64,000 nucleotides of DNA from Ligula intestinalis (lineage: Eukaryota; Platyhelminthes; Cestoda; Diphyllobothriidea; Diphyllobothriidae), in contig JAYGXS010000004.1 in the NCBI GenBank assembly GCA_036362985.1, positions 6,541,711 to 6,605,710 of the forward strand. Direction: 5' to 3'. Below are positions 35,698 to 46,737 of the stretch, in pieces; position 1 is the first letter of the stretch; each line of letters starts with the position of its first letter. The notes below the pieces were generated by a model. It saw only the letters and a list, made by a program, of their open reading frames with translations, searched no databases and had not been told where the DNA came from. Position numbers and translations under genes: made by a program.

Positions 35698-35840
35698 TGC
35701 TGCTGAGTCAGCTGACACACACACAGCTGTAAGTGCATGCATTCACGGCCGGCGAGCGGTGCCTTTTGACCAATCAGAGCGCGCAAGGGCAGTTTGACTT
35801 TGACTTTGGAGATCCAATCAGCAGCTCGTTATATGTTTGC
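35698..35840. promoter_or_regulatory. Candidate promoter or enhancer patch
   Basis: Within a GC-rich island are TGCTGAGTCAGC (35701-35712, the pattern of a Maf/AP-1-type recognition element), two CCAAT boxes (35770-35777 and 35814-35820) and a TATA-like TATATG (about 35831). The cluster is denser than elsewhere in the window. No gene could be attached on either side, and such short words occur by chance, so this is tentative. Confidence 0.25.
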
Positions 35841-36734
35841 GTATATTGCCGTCAGCTAGAGGACATGTGTACAAATAACCAGCAAAGAGATAGCTACTTA
35901 GGTGCGTTGGGATAAATACCAGCTGGTTAAGCCTGTCCTTCTGACTAGACGGTTATTCAGTGCGCTCAGCTGTGAAAAACTCGGCGACCCTTATTGCCAT
36001 GCTCGTCTGTGTAGTTGTCGGTCTGACGTCGAAAGGCTACCGTCAGACTTATACCCTGACTACCTAATATTTAAACGGTATGTTATATTTGTTCAATAAT
36101 GAACAATTACGAGGCATTATTTACCCAGTAGGCAAGGTCGCTGTCTCACTGGGCAGCTACGGTCAAAACTTTAGAGTTCGCTATTAGAATATGGCAAAAT
36201 CTTTAAATTCGTTTTAGTTGCAGACACGCATATACTTCTTTTATTTTGCTGTGTTATCGTCCTCTCCCCAGTTACTAACATAATACTGCGTTTCGTTAAT
36301 TGTTATAGAGATAATTGGACAACGGATCAATAGAAAACTGTGATCGATTCTAGATTCATATGAAATACTAGGCCCCCGCTTTAAAGATAAAGCACATTTT
36401 ACTGTTTAACTACCTTACCTTTCATAAAAAGAGGACTTTTTGGTGTAATTCCACACTGAGAATGGAATTAGTGGTGTTGGCTTTGGAAGATGGTTTCATA
36501 TGCACAAGTGACAATTTAGCAAACTTCTGAAACTCAGGTAACCTAATCGTGTTGGGGTTACCAGCAGATGGAACACAAACAGTTACACATACAATTAGTT
36601 ACTTGTTATAATTCTGATGTATCTGAGGTTTACGTTTCAATAAAGCTATGCAGGCCAAAATATAGGAGCATTAGGAATTCAAATATACATTTTTGTTGTG
36701 GTATGCTAAACCCTCGATTTAAATAGGACTGTTT
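35841..36734. other. Anonymous DNA downstream of the GC-rich island
   Basis: A 65-codon frame (35902-36099) begins just after the promoter-like patch. It has no recognisable motif and no visible splice-linked continuation. Confidence 0.35.
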
Positions 36735-36830
36735 TGCTTGTCATCTCAGATCTCGTTTGATCGCATTGAACAATTGAGGTATTAAATGCCTGACATTTCG
36801 ATCGCCGTGGTCGATGACCTACACGATGCG
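36735..36830 (-). mobile_element. Solo PLE terminal-repeat fragment
   Basis: On the minus strand, a stem-loop is followed by GAAATGTC (36799-36792), AGGCATTTAATACC and TTGTTCAATGCGATC. This matches the order GAAACGTC, AGG..ATAAA, TTGTTCCAGTGATCG seen at 27244-27281. The ribozyme 5' core is decayed. Confidence 0.45.
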
Positions 36831-38257
36831 TCACACAGCGAGATCGAAGCACCTGTGATCTCCATAGAAAATAGTATACACTGAGATAAAGAAGGGCAGT
36901 ATCCAACTCACTCAGACCTTCCTCGACTTTCTTACGCCGAGGTCAATCCGATATCAAGGGGTTCAGCCCTGGGTTAAGAGTAAGTGAGCGACGAAATTAA
37001 ACAATACATTTACGTGTGCCAGTCATGACGGCCTCCATTAAAACATTAATATATATTAGGGCAGCTCGGATCTCATTTCTGTGTACGCCTAAGTAAGGTA
37101 ACAGTACGAAGTCACTTGATTTAAACTAAGTCATCTCGTCAAGTGGCAACGTTCTAAGCGTCATGATCTATTCAACTTTATGGGAAAACTTTGAACGCAA
37201 CACTCAATCCACAAAGGATTATGGCTGAAGTGACATGTCACCCAAAGTTGGGAGAAACCACCTCTGAGGGATTTGGGTTAAGAAACCTGATATTACCCTA
37301 GTAGTTTCTCGAAACTTTTTCGCGGTTCTTCTCGTTTGCAGTTATTTGTGCCTTGCAATTGGACTACTAAGTTGGCTTCCAGTTTTTCCTATAAAATAGT
37401 TGTAGGCACAAACAAACTAGAATCAATAGAGGCCAACTGGGTGGCTCCACAAAGTAGTCAAAAAAAAGGAACTGCAATCTGTGAAACAAATATTGTTTGC
37501 CTGTGTCAAAATGAAGGAAGTATTGAGGTTCAACGGCCACCTCCGAAGCAGACATCATCGTCGTTGCGTAAAGCCTTCTGCTCCTTAAGACGCACTGAAG
37601 TGAATGAGAACACAATGTTGCCGAATTAAATTATGTATGACGTGTTTTCAGAAAGAATGGCAATCCACGCAACTTTCTCCATTTCTACAGGCGACCAGGC
37701 TAAAGTAGTCCCGAAATGTTTGCAAATAGTCCGTAAGTTACAAAGATCTCGGGAGTTGTCAACTCCTGCCTCCTAGCACTTGAATTTGAAGATGCATATA
37801 GACCAGAAGAAAATATAAGGCAGCAAAATGGACAATTTATCCACACTCGGGCAATTGGACAAGCACTGGCAATGAGTAGGGGTAAGTCTCATCCTTAGTC
37901 CCTTCCTAAGACGGCAACCGGTCATATTTTAGAATTCATAAAAGCCGGCAGGTCTACAGCCAACTGGCAGGTTGAATTACCTCCTTTTTGTATAGTTCAA
38001 ATTTGCCATACTTTAAATTTGCCTACGTAGAGTGACTGCTCAGAAGGAGAGGATGAGAGAGAGATAGTTTGGCCACTTCTCGACACCAGGGAGGAATTTG
38101 TGGGAAGTAATTTCTCGAATTTTGACGGCTCAGCAATCATCGGACCGGCGTTTATTGTGCGATTTGCCAATTATGGTCAATATGGTCTGAACTCATGGCA
38201 AATACGCCATAAATTTATTGCACTCCATGAACGTCTACCTACCATACTGATCATCAT
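36831..38257. other. Anonymous DNA
   Basis: Opposing frames at 37336-37629 and 37367-37615 are uninformative. 38050-38250 may be the body of a decayed PLE end leading to the motif at 38258, but no endonuclease residues can be read. Confidence 0.4.
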
Positions 38258-38293
38258 CTGTGATGATGAGTTCTAGCGATAATCCGAAACATC
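38258..38293 (+). ncRNA. Hammerhead-like motif, decayed
   Basis: CTGTGATGATGA, then a weak stem, AATCC and GAAACATC (38286-38293). It preserves the spacing of the other PLE-type motifs, with an insertion in the 5' core. Confidence 0.45.
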
Positions 38294-38514
38294 GCGTGAA
38301 TTTAATTTTTGGTATTCTCTTAATATATTTATCGCAGTTTGCAAATGCACATTCGATATAACATAAACTAAACGTAAGAGGAGGGCTATTTACGAGTGCC
38401 GTGATTCGAACGGTGAAAAGGTAAATATTTATATAATGCTAAGTTGAAGAGCAGATGAGTACACTGAAAACGTACACATTTGAGTGGAGAGGACCTAAAG
38501 CGGAGAAAAAGACG

Positions 38515-38590
38515 ACTTGATCACTGGTAGAATTCTTTTATAATCCTGACGTTTCGAGATCCGTCACAGATTCACCATCAAAGACGCATT
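38515..38590 (-). mobile_element. Solo PLE terminal-repeat fragment
   Basis: The minus strand reads TGATGG (38581-38576), a partly paired stem, CGAAACGTC (38556-38548), AGGATTATAAAAG, ATTCTACCAGTGATC. The last words match the family tail (..TTGTTCCAGTGATCG). The minus-strand piece at 56862-56935 is the closest relative in the window. Confidence 0.55.
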
Positions 38591-39648
38591 CGGAGAGCAG
38601 TAGCTTAGCTGTCTGCTAGACTATTATTCTTCATCCATCAGACAGCCATATCAAAAACACCAACATCAATAACCCAAGGCTTCCAGACGGGTTAGTCGGA
38701 CGTTCGACACTGGAGCCAAGCGTTATGTCAGCTGTTCCGCGTGCTGTGTTTGCCAGTAAATAGTAAATTTGACATTTAAATGGTGTATAGTTAATTCAAA
38801 GGCGTATTGAACGCTTTCCTTTTGCCTTGGGACTCAGGACACGAAATTTTCCCGAAAAAAAAACTATTTACGGAACCTTTTGACACTTTTTGGAGTACAG
38901 TTAAGGCTAGTTTTATCATGATGGTTAGGCTAAGTGTTAAGAATTTGTTTGGGGTTATTTTTAAGGTTGGGGGTGATGCAACGATTATATTTACGGTTCA
39001 CGGAAAACAATTAAATTTGCCGCGGGAGCAGGGGTTCCCTTTTTCCGCGTCTTACTTCAATCAATCATATGCAAAAACTGTTACTGATAATAAGAGCAAG
39101 CCCGTATTTTTCTCTGTCCCCTTGTAGTATTTAATGTAGAAGCTTAAGATTGTTCTACCTGGTCCTTTTTCGCAACAGTAGCAAGAAGATACGTTGTCGT
39201 GACTTCACTTGGCAGTGCTAGTTTATCAGTTAGGCAGGCGAAAGATCAACTGTATCACCGCCTTTTGCTGTCACATGTGAAAATAGCGATTGGTTCTATC
39301 GGGCTCTCTTTTGCGATAAGAATAAACACAATCTGTCCTTACTTGTTACTTTGCTTGAAATTGTTGATCTGCGAGTTAATAAAACTAAAAACGTTAAGCG
39401 TACTTCTGAAATTCGGACGCATACCTAGTGCATTGCCTATGAACTACACGTTTACGGCGGAGTCATAGAAGCAAAGCAGGTAAATGCATGGTACGTTTTC
39501 TGGCTTTTTAAAATTTATTTTATATTTTCAAAGTAAATATTAACTTTTCCATCTTCGTTAACTCAAATGCATGTCAGACAACCGGATGCATTTTTGATTT
39601 TCTCCAAACGGAGGTTCTGCTCCTCAAACGTGAGTAGGCAACAGTAGT
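38591..39648. other. Anonymous DNA
   Basis: Frames of 106 codons (38807-39127) and 89 codons (39199-39468) are hydrophobic and show no domain I recognise. They have no detectable relationship to the surrounding repeats. Confidence 0.35.
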
Positions 39649-40201
39649 TTATGTAGGCCCACTCATTAACCCCTACTCACTTTACGTTATTCACCAAAAC
39701 GGTGGTTATAGGGTTTTATAGGTGGGAAATAAGAACACGCAGTTGAATATAATTGAAAAAATGCTAAATGCTTTTTTTATTTTACTATATTTAGAAGTCT
39801 TTTGATTTATATCTGTAGATTTTCCTAATCCGTATGGTCGTTTAACTTGTTGCAGTAAAACCCGATTTTTAGATTGCAAGTTTCTTGAATTTCCCAAAAA
39901 AACTGAAATATGGGTTAGGAGTTTGTCTAAATAAACCTATCTGAGTTATAACATACCATTCTAGGGTTAGATTAGTATAGTCCGCGATGCTTAGCACCAC
40001 GCACACCTTCAATTTAAATGCGGAACAACTTACTTCCAGCGGCCGCGGGAAGCAATTACGACTACATTTGTTGCATTTTACACTTACTTCTTACGATTTC
40101 TATCTCTGCCTATTCTATTTTCCATCCCTCAAAACTCTATACCCAACATTTTTCATGACAAGATTGTGTGACGAGGGGTGTATGAGTGGGCCTACATAAG
40201 C
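39649..40201. mobile_element. Foldback element with long terminal inverted repeats
   Basis: The left end, AGTTTATGTAGGCCCACTCA, is the inverted match of the right end (TGAGTGGGCCTACATAAGCT read on the plus strand). Similarity continues inward for about 80 bp (shared ACCCCT, ATAGNGTTTT, AGGNNGG) and more weakly to about 130 bp (39649-39780 against 40065-40201). The interior carries no transposase-like frame. No convincing target-site duplication is visible. Best read as a non-autonomous foldback DNA element or MITE. Confidence 0.7.
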
Positions 40202-40744
40202 TTCTCTTGTTTGCGGGTGATTTAAGTACATTTTTCAATGACACGTGATGGAGGAGAGTTTTGAATTAGCGGTAAGCAGGTCACTACTTCCATATGAATT
40301 TTTTTAATTTATTTATGAAAAAAACTTATTTTAAAGCAACGTTTCTCAGGTGCAAATTTGTAGATGGGTAAAACAGCAGGATTTATTGGATCCAAAAAAG
40401 TTCGCGGGAGCTCTCCAGCTGCGTCCACCCTAATGCATTATAAGACTAATGAGTGAGAAAAATGCGAAACTGAATTGGTATAGAAACACCAAAAAGGTCA
40501 TAGGGCACGGTCAGGAAGGCTAATTAGTAAAGTTAGAGAGTTAAAACAACGCAAAAAGAGAAACAGAAGAAAAGGAGTTGAGGTGAAAAGGTGGACGGGA
40601 GACTGTGTAAATCTGGGAGCCGGATGCTATCAAGGCAAATTTAAGTAGACCACGTGTTCTAATGGTTTTCATAGATGAGGTTTTGACCACCTTATAAAGG
40701 TTGCTTGCAGCTAGCGCAAAGTGTGAGTTGTTTATTTTTTAAAC
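40202..40744. other. Anonymous DNA adjoining a LINE remnant
   Basis: Could hold further, unreadable LINE reverse transcriptase sequence on the minus strand. No motif after the DW-containing segment at about 40750 can be followed. Confidence 0.35.
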
Positions 40745-41800
40745 AATCCAATCTACTGGTAGGCATCCGGTCTCGATGGAGGTTTGGGAGAGCATAGAGA
40801 GTGGTTTGGCCAACTCATTGGCGAGCTCCTTCAAAATCTTTGCTGGTACGTCGTCGAGACCTGGTGACTTAGATATTTTTTACCTTAAAAGTTCCTTAAG
40901 AACAACAGTCTCAGGGAAATGGACATCTCAACTTATATATCCGCTTCGGTGTGGTTGGTGGGTTGATCGTTTGCCGTTTCCTTTGTGAAGAATGACCGGA
41001 AAAATGTCGAAAGATGATCAGCTTTTGCTTCATCATCTATCAAGTCTCTTCCGTCAGCGGTCTTCAGCAGGGGTATCGTATCTGTCCCTTGTATCTGTCT
41101 TTGCGGCAGCCTGCAATTTACGGAGCGAACCAATTGTGTTTTTGTTGTCTATGGCGAGATTTTTTAAACTCGCCTCAGCGGTGGCTGATTGATCAATTGC
41201 GGGGGCCTGCACCATAAGTGCGAGCTCCCTCGTATCTGTCTCCGCGGCAGCCTGAACTTTACGGAGCGAACCAATTGTGTTTTTGTTGTCTACGGCGAGA
41301 TTGTTTAAACTCACCTCAGCGGTGGCCGATTGATCAGCTGTGAGGGCCTGCACTGTAGGTATGTGCTCCCTCGTTTGTTTTTCGGCTGCATCGTTCGCTT
41401 TCATCGCTTTGTGTGCATCAGACCGCAGTTGTCTTGGTGCAAATACTGTCTCTTTTTCACCTCCCAGCTCTTCTCCGATCCCCTTCGGGCGATTTTACTA
41501 GTTTTTTTTATCTGTGAAGAGGGTAAGACTGGTTGGTGAGGTAAACGCCTCCCTCTTCTCCTGGTTGTTTTGATTATCCTAGCACCTGAACTTTCTTGGG
41601 GTGGTAGATAAGGGCTGGTTTGTGTTGGCTTCTCCTCAGTTTTAGTCATGCTTGGACCGATTAGCTGGTGCCTGGTAGCGACTTCCGTCAAGGCGGATTC
41701 TAGCTGCTGATTTCCACTGTTTTTATCTAGCGGCTTTGATGTGCCATGCTTGAGAAACCATGCGATAACATCCCCTAGTAAATATATACGTGACACTCAC
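40745..41800 (-). mobile_element. CR1-like non-LTR retrotransposon remnant
   Basis: Minus strand. The 5' part (41796-41401) encodes a basic, proline- and serine-rich product of no recognised family. A second frame (41404-41054) follows with an overlapping ATGA and carries two 47-residue repeats. After a frameshift near 41072 comes IPLLKTADGRDLIDD and HLSTFFRSFFTKE, typical of the endonuclease-RT linker of CR1-type elements. Then, with one internal stop, comes SPGLDDVPAKILKEL, the conserved start of the LINE RT domain, ending IETGCLPVDW near 40750. No apurinic endonuclease domain is present and the RT catalytic core is missing. The element is a dead, internally deleted and 3'-truncated copy. 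Confidence 0.75.
41091..41372 (-). repeat. 141-bp tandem duplication encoding a 47-residue repeat
   Basis: Two head-to-tail units of 141 bp (GTATCTGTCT at 41091 and again at 41232) keep the reading frame. The encoded repeat contains DQSATAE, LKNLAIDNKNTIGSLRK and QAAA, and is polar and probably helical. Synonymous and conservative differences between the units suggest the duplication was once translated. Confidence 0.8.
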
Positions 41801-41957
41801 TTTGATATTTTCGGGCAATGTTTGCAATGTTCGCATGCCGTCGGGCAATGCGTGTCATCCATGTCACTGTTCTTACCTTTATGTGACTTCTGCGAGGTGG
41901 TCATGTTGGCCGTAGGGTTTATACCCTTGTCTCTTATGTCGCACTGTTTGTCACATG

Positions 41958-42133
41958 GGACAGTTTGGTCGTGGAGTTCGCTGGCAAAATTTATCGTGTC
42001 AACCCTTTCAATGCACTTAACTTTCTGTGAGTCTCATAGCTGTGTTGCAGTGGCTGAGCGGCTAAGACGTTTGCCTCCAAAATCGCAGGTCGGGGGATCG
42101 ACGCCGACTCTGGAAAGGACTTTTTCTTCACTT
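41958..42133 (+). repeat. Class II tRNA-like SINE, tandem unit 1
   Basis: The A box TGGCTGAGCGGCTAAGACG (42051-42069) has the form of serine or leucine tRNA. A B box-like GGGATCGACGCC follows at about 42094. It is preceded by AATGCACTTAACTTTCTGTG and followed by GGAAAGGACTTTTTC. A functional tRNA is unlikely because the acceptor and anticodon stems do not close. Confidence 0.65.
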
Positions 42134-42299
42134 AGGACAGTTGAGTCGTTGGCGTAATTTTTCGTACCAACACAGTCAATGCACTTAATTTTCTGTGACT
42201 TGCACAGCTGGGTTTGCCGTTGCCGAGCGGCTAAAACGCTCGCCTCCTAAATCGCAGGTTGGGGATCGATGCCGGCTTCAGAAAGGGCTTTTTTCCACC
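42134..42299 (+). repeat. Class II tRNA-like SINE, tandem unit 2
   Basis: Repeats unit 1 with a period of about 168-170 bp. It starts GGACAGTTGAGTCGT; the A box is TGCCGAGCGGCTAAAACG (42221-42238), the B box is GGGGATCGATGCC, and it ends AGAAAGGGCTTTTTT. A third unit begins at 42300 (CAGTTTGGTCGT) and is cut off within about 20 bp. Confidence 0.65.
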
Positions 42300-42404
42300 T
42301 ACAGTTTGGTCGTAAACTTCTACGTTCTGCATACTATAACTTTAAGCTAAAAGGTTATGCGTATAAACTATTGCGGCGTTATTTAGACTAGATGAAGCAG
42401 CAAC

Positions 42405-42640
42405 CACGATAGTGTAGTCTAATAGTTACTACCAGAAAGCATATTGATACAAGAAAAATCCAAACGATAAGGTGGCCTTTAATTATATGATCAAAGTCTT
42501 CTTGCAATTAAACACCGAGATAATGTAGTCTAATAGTTGCCAACTGGTACTAATTAGGGTTGGAAAAAGCAAGATAATAAACGATAAGGTGGCCTTTACT
42601 TAGATAATTATAGTCGTCTTGTAATTATACACAGCAGTAT
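42405..42640 (+). repeat. Tandem repeat of about 111-117 bp, two units
   Basis: GTGTAGTCTAATAGTT (42412) and ATGTAGTCTAATAGTT (42523), each followed by AACGATAAGGTGGCCTTTA (42463 and 42580), a GTC-TTCTTG/GTCTTG block and CAATTAAACAC or TAATTATACAC. The unit boundary is arbitrary. Confidence 0.8.
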
Positions 42641-44283
42641 GTAAATATAATGACTCAGCCTGCCCGTGGATACTCCTTCAGAGCCCTGGCGAGACTGACT
42701 GGGAAAAGTAGACTATGTAGGCCAAGCCAATATTTCCAGCGTGATGCCCGATTTGGAGAAGAGTTGCTCGTCGAGGAGTGGGGATATCGAAGGAAATTGA
42801 ACAAAAGATTGTTTAGATTGTTTAGGTTTATGGATTCAATTTTTGCCCAAAGACGGTATCTTTCTGTATAGAACTTGAAATATAATCAACTTGATTTAGC
42901 TCAAAAATTCAAAATGAACAATTAATCTTTTCCAGGCTATAGAGCAGAATACATTAAACTGTTTACCGGCACGTTGCGAAGTGTATTCTGTCTTTTATCG
43001 AACGCTTAACTTAGTTTCCTCAATATTGCCTTCTGCGCAGTAGTTGATAATTGGTTTTACTCTTCATGGTTTGGTGATTAGTCCGACTCCCAAAGGAATA
43101 TGCAGTGCTTGAGTGGAGCACATATTATTTATTGCTTCTAAATCAGTATATTGACGCAAACGGTTGCCATTCTAGGTCTGTCGAAGGAAAAAGTGTCTGT
43201 CCATAACAGTATCGTAGGAATCCGACACCCAGAGTAGCAGCGCCGACTCGTGCTGCCTTTCGTGCGCTGAGCTTCGCTCGCTGTCCACTATTGCCTTTTT
43301 TGCACGCTCGATGTCAACTCACTGCCTCCGTTGATTAGTCCCAGCCAATTGATTATTCATTGAACAGCCTTAACTTGTCATCTCCCCACTTTCGCACCTG
43401 CAGGGCTGCCTATCGTACGCGGCGTCACTGCAAGCTTTCTGAGCAGTAAATTTGTTTGAGTTCAATCAGTCTTTCCAGACTTGATATTTGGGGATCCTTC
43501 TGGTGTTGAGACAGCAACTATCTCTGAATAGTTTCACAGATGAAAGGAAAAGAGCACATACCCTGCGTCCTGGGTAGCTCACGCTAAGGATTTAATTGCC
43601 AACTAGATCGCCTCTCAGCGGGGCGGTCTGCTCAGAGCTGTTAGGCGAGTTGGCCGATAAAAGCAGAAAAATACAAGATGAATCAAATTTGAAATCGTAA
43701 TGTCGGTTACGCAAAGCCGTTCATGGCAGGTAACAGGACTGCAACGAAAGACCCAGGGCCACCGCCTACGCAGAGGCAAAGTGTTCATTAATTCCACTTG
43801 AACTTTGTGTTAAGCCCCGCCTCCTCGTAGCCAATACAGTTCGCCGTTTATTCTCCTCCATAGGCCGCTTTTATCAAAGTTAGTGCCCCCGTGCCTGATC
43901 AACTGATACGGAACTCAGCTTACATTAATTGACATCCGGTTTTCCCTCCAACATTTCGACTATTGAATTAAAAGAAACATTCAAAAACAACCCCACGTTA
44001 ATGCTTGATTTTGAATCAGTTTTTTTCCATCGAATTTCATGAAATAATGGCGATAATATCTAGTTGGAATAAGCAAATAATCCGCTAGTGTGTTAGAATT
44101 ATTGGCTGTAGGTGGTATAACCGTTTCTGGCCTTCAAACAAGGCAATATAGAAACTAAAAGGTTCACTGCCGTATTTAACGAAAAGAACAGTTTTATTAT
44201 TCAATCTTGTGAATTGGGGACACAAATAGGGCGGGAAAAGTGTAATTGTTATTTGTAACTTTCGAATAACCTACATGTAAATA
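42641..44283. other. Anonymous DNA
   Basis: 43190-43450 is GC-richer. A 73-codon frame (42650-42871) and a 60-codon minus frame (43615-43797) carry no known domain. Confidence 0.4.
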
Positions 44284-44676
44284 CAGGGTGTTCGAAAAAA
44301 TGTATAAACATTTACCTATTATTAAAAATTTGTATGGATGATAATTTCATTAGTTAATAAGTACAAAGGTATTAACAAGTACCGTTTTATCGTTTTTATC
44401 ACTGGGTGTTCACAAACTGACGTCCATTTTGATCATGACCTACTGGCATCGCAAAGCATTGGTATTGCACATATCATGCAACAATTCCTTTGGTATTCGG
44501 GCGCATTCATGTTTGGTGGCTTCTTTGAATTCAACAACTGTTGCAATAGTCAAAATGCAGTGAAAAAGAACATAATATGATAATTTTAAATATTTTGCGC
44601 TTTTTTAATAAAACAATTATAATAAACACCAAATTAACAATAACTTGAATTGTGTATACATTTTTGGGACACCCTG
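44284..44676. mobile_element. TA-flanked MITE
   Basis: A 393-bp element with terminal inverted repeats CAGGGTGTTCGAAAAAATGT (44284 onward) and, on the other strand, CAGGGTGTCCCAAAAATGTA (from 44676). Each end is bordered by TA (44282-44283 and 44677-44678), the target duplication made by Tc1/mariner-type transposases. The ends of the CAGGGTG kind fit that superfamily. An 80-codon frame (44338-44580) lies inside and is unrecognised; a short HFDHDLL string could be a mariner C-terminal echo, but that is weak. Too short to be autonomous. Confidence 0.8.
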
Positions 44677-44678
44677 TA

Positions 44679-46000
44679 TATAGCGTCTTCACACCTCTGT
44701 TCTTGCAGTGACCGATTCGCCATCAATTTCCTTCGTTCGGGACTCTTCATGGAAACGCGCAAAGTGTTTTCAGCGGGCATGCCTCTACGCTGGACATTTG
44801 TTTGCAGTTATTGACCCACACACTTCAAACACACTTCTGTCTTTGTTTGGTCGTTGTCGTTGTTGTGTGTGAGGGTGGGTTTTTCAAATTTTCTACGGTG
44901 GTGCAGCAACCGAGCAGGCTCTTTCGTTGGAACACAAAAAACGTAGGCTCATCCACAGGCCTCAGGGTGTACACACACACAGCAGTATTTGGTTTGTAGA
45001 AGCCGACTGCGCCCATACGACGTTTTTCCCCCGCGGTCGATATGGCAGCTCTGCGGATAAACTAGTGGGCAGCGTCTGGGTATCTGGCGTAAGAGCGAGT
45101 TTGTGTCTGTGTGTTCAGTTTGTGCGCAATGATGGAAAAACAGTCGCTGCGACGCATGGCTGAAACTATGCTTCCAGTTAACTGCGCTGCTGACGAACTT
45201 GCCTCTTTTAAGTCCAAATAAAAATTAAACCGCCTGAGTTCGGCGCCGATTACCAAACTACACTGTTAGTTCACTTCCCTTTGAACGGAGCTGCAGGGAA
45301 GCGTATTCTTCGAAGAGTCGTTTGACTTTTTTTAAATAAAACAAAAGAAGACATATGTTTTACTTTGTCTTCTTGGTTGCGCATCTGTCCAGATTACCCC
45401 AGCGAAAAATAAATAATCAGACTAATAATAACTGCTTATTTCGCGTGGGTTTTAGATCAGCAGCAATTAGCGCCTGCAGTTCCCACTACCAATAATAACA
45501 TCTAAATAATTTTATGATCAGCTTTACGGAAGTTGAACATAAAACCATCTGTAGCTGTTCTAAGCGCCACCATATTTACCAGAGGGGATTAATTTTAGCT
45601 GATGGTTGATGGCAATAAAAGTGGTTAAAACTACTGGGAAAAAAAGCGACTTAACCTGACAGACATATAAGCTTCTACAAACCATGGCATATTTACCGGA
45701 AGCAAATCCAACTGCATCAATGATAATCATCGGTGATAATTGAAACACAAATGTGGCGGCCATGCGCGATGCCCTTTCTGACATTTTTGTACGCAGGCTG
45801 GGGAACTGCCCTGAAAAATAAACCCACACAATCGCTCGCATTTTCCCCTACCTTTTGTTGCATCCATTTTCATGTCCCTTCGAATAGTTAAACTTGCAGT
45901 AAATCAGGTTTCGGCACTCATCAAGCCACCAATAGAAGTGAGTATGCGAGTTCAATGAAGCAGTTAAGAAAAATAAGTTATCACTGGAATAAGAGTTTTA
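44679..46000. other. Anonymous DNA with a GC-rich patch
   Basis: 44690-45260 is GC-rich with overlapping frames on both strands. A pyrimidine tract ending in TTCTTGCAG (44700-44708) resembles a splice acceptor but no supported exon follows. Frame 45560-45841 (minus, 93 codons) is unassigned. Confidence 0.35.
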
Positions 46001-46060
46001 TCCTCCTGACGGAATACGAAACGTCAGGACAATAAAAATCTTGTTTCGGTGGTCGCTTAT
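46001..46060 (+). mobile_element. PLE terminal repeat, 5' copy of a deleted element
   Basis: TCCTCCTGACGGAATAC, GAAACGTC (46018-46025), AGGACAATAAAAATC, TTGTTTCGGTGGTCGC. It has the same order as the 27244-27281 and 47180-47215 pieces. The hammerhead 5' half is abbreviated. On the same strand, endonuclease remains (46738-46960) and a second terminal motif (47154-47187) follow. Confidence 0.55.
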
Positions 46061-46737
46061 TCATTAGACCCGTTTCAAACATGACTTTTGTGTCTGTATG
46101 CGATTTAAATCCAAATACTTCCAACTTTTCTGGATAGGTTTAAGCCGCTAGGACACGGAATACGTGTTCAGTCACCTGTGTTGCTTGGAAATCTCTGCAT
46201 TAGCTAGCACGAGAGCATAAGCCGAGAGCCTTCATAGGGGGGGTTCAGTTGTGTGGCCTATAAGCTACAAAAATTGAAACATTTTTCACATAAGTTGAGA
46301 ATCACATCTACTGGCAAGTTTATGCCGATTAGCTTGTATCAGCGGTTTTTTCAGTTTCTGTAGACGGCAACGGAACACGGATTTACCGTGAGAAAGAATA
46401 CTTTTAAGCACGGAAAGCGAGAGTTTGTCTCGCAGGAAGTATTTGAAGGACAGTAGACGTGATAGCTGGGGTAGAAACTTTATTTGTTTCATCATTCGGA
46501 TTTATGTGCGAACCTATCATCATATTCACCATCAGATACGGGTTCTTCCTAGAGAGGAACTTGGAGAAGTTTTAATTGCAGTCGTGGGCAGTCAAGACAC
46601 GAACTATAGGCGCTAGTTGATAAGACCAAACGATCAACTGTCCCACCAAGAAACTTCTTTTGTCATTTGTCAGATCAGACACAGCTGTAAGCAAAGTAAC
46701 AACCTCGGAGAATCTGAAAGACCGCACTGGACGTGAT
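46061..46737. other. Interior with no readable PLE coding sequence
   Basis: Lies between the first terminal repeat and the endonuclease remnant. Opposing 60-70 codon frames show no RT motifs, so the PLE interior is deleted or replaced here. Confidence 0.35.

Noticed and set aside
35319..35786. 155-codon minus-strand open frame
   Set aside because: Part of it is the TGCG/TGCA microsatellite and the rest shows no recognisable domain.
42050..42240. tRNA-Ser or tRNA-Leu genes
   Set aside because: Only the A boxes fit well; B boxes are worn and the two copies are embedded in a tandem repeat of 168-170 bp.
42405..42640. CRISPR-like array
   Set aside because: Only two long, diverged units in a eukaryotic sequence; it is an ordinary tandem duplication.
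44697..44720. Splice acceptor (pyrimidine tract with TTCTTGCAG)
   Set aside because: No open exon with a recognisable product follows and no matching donor could be placed.
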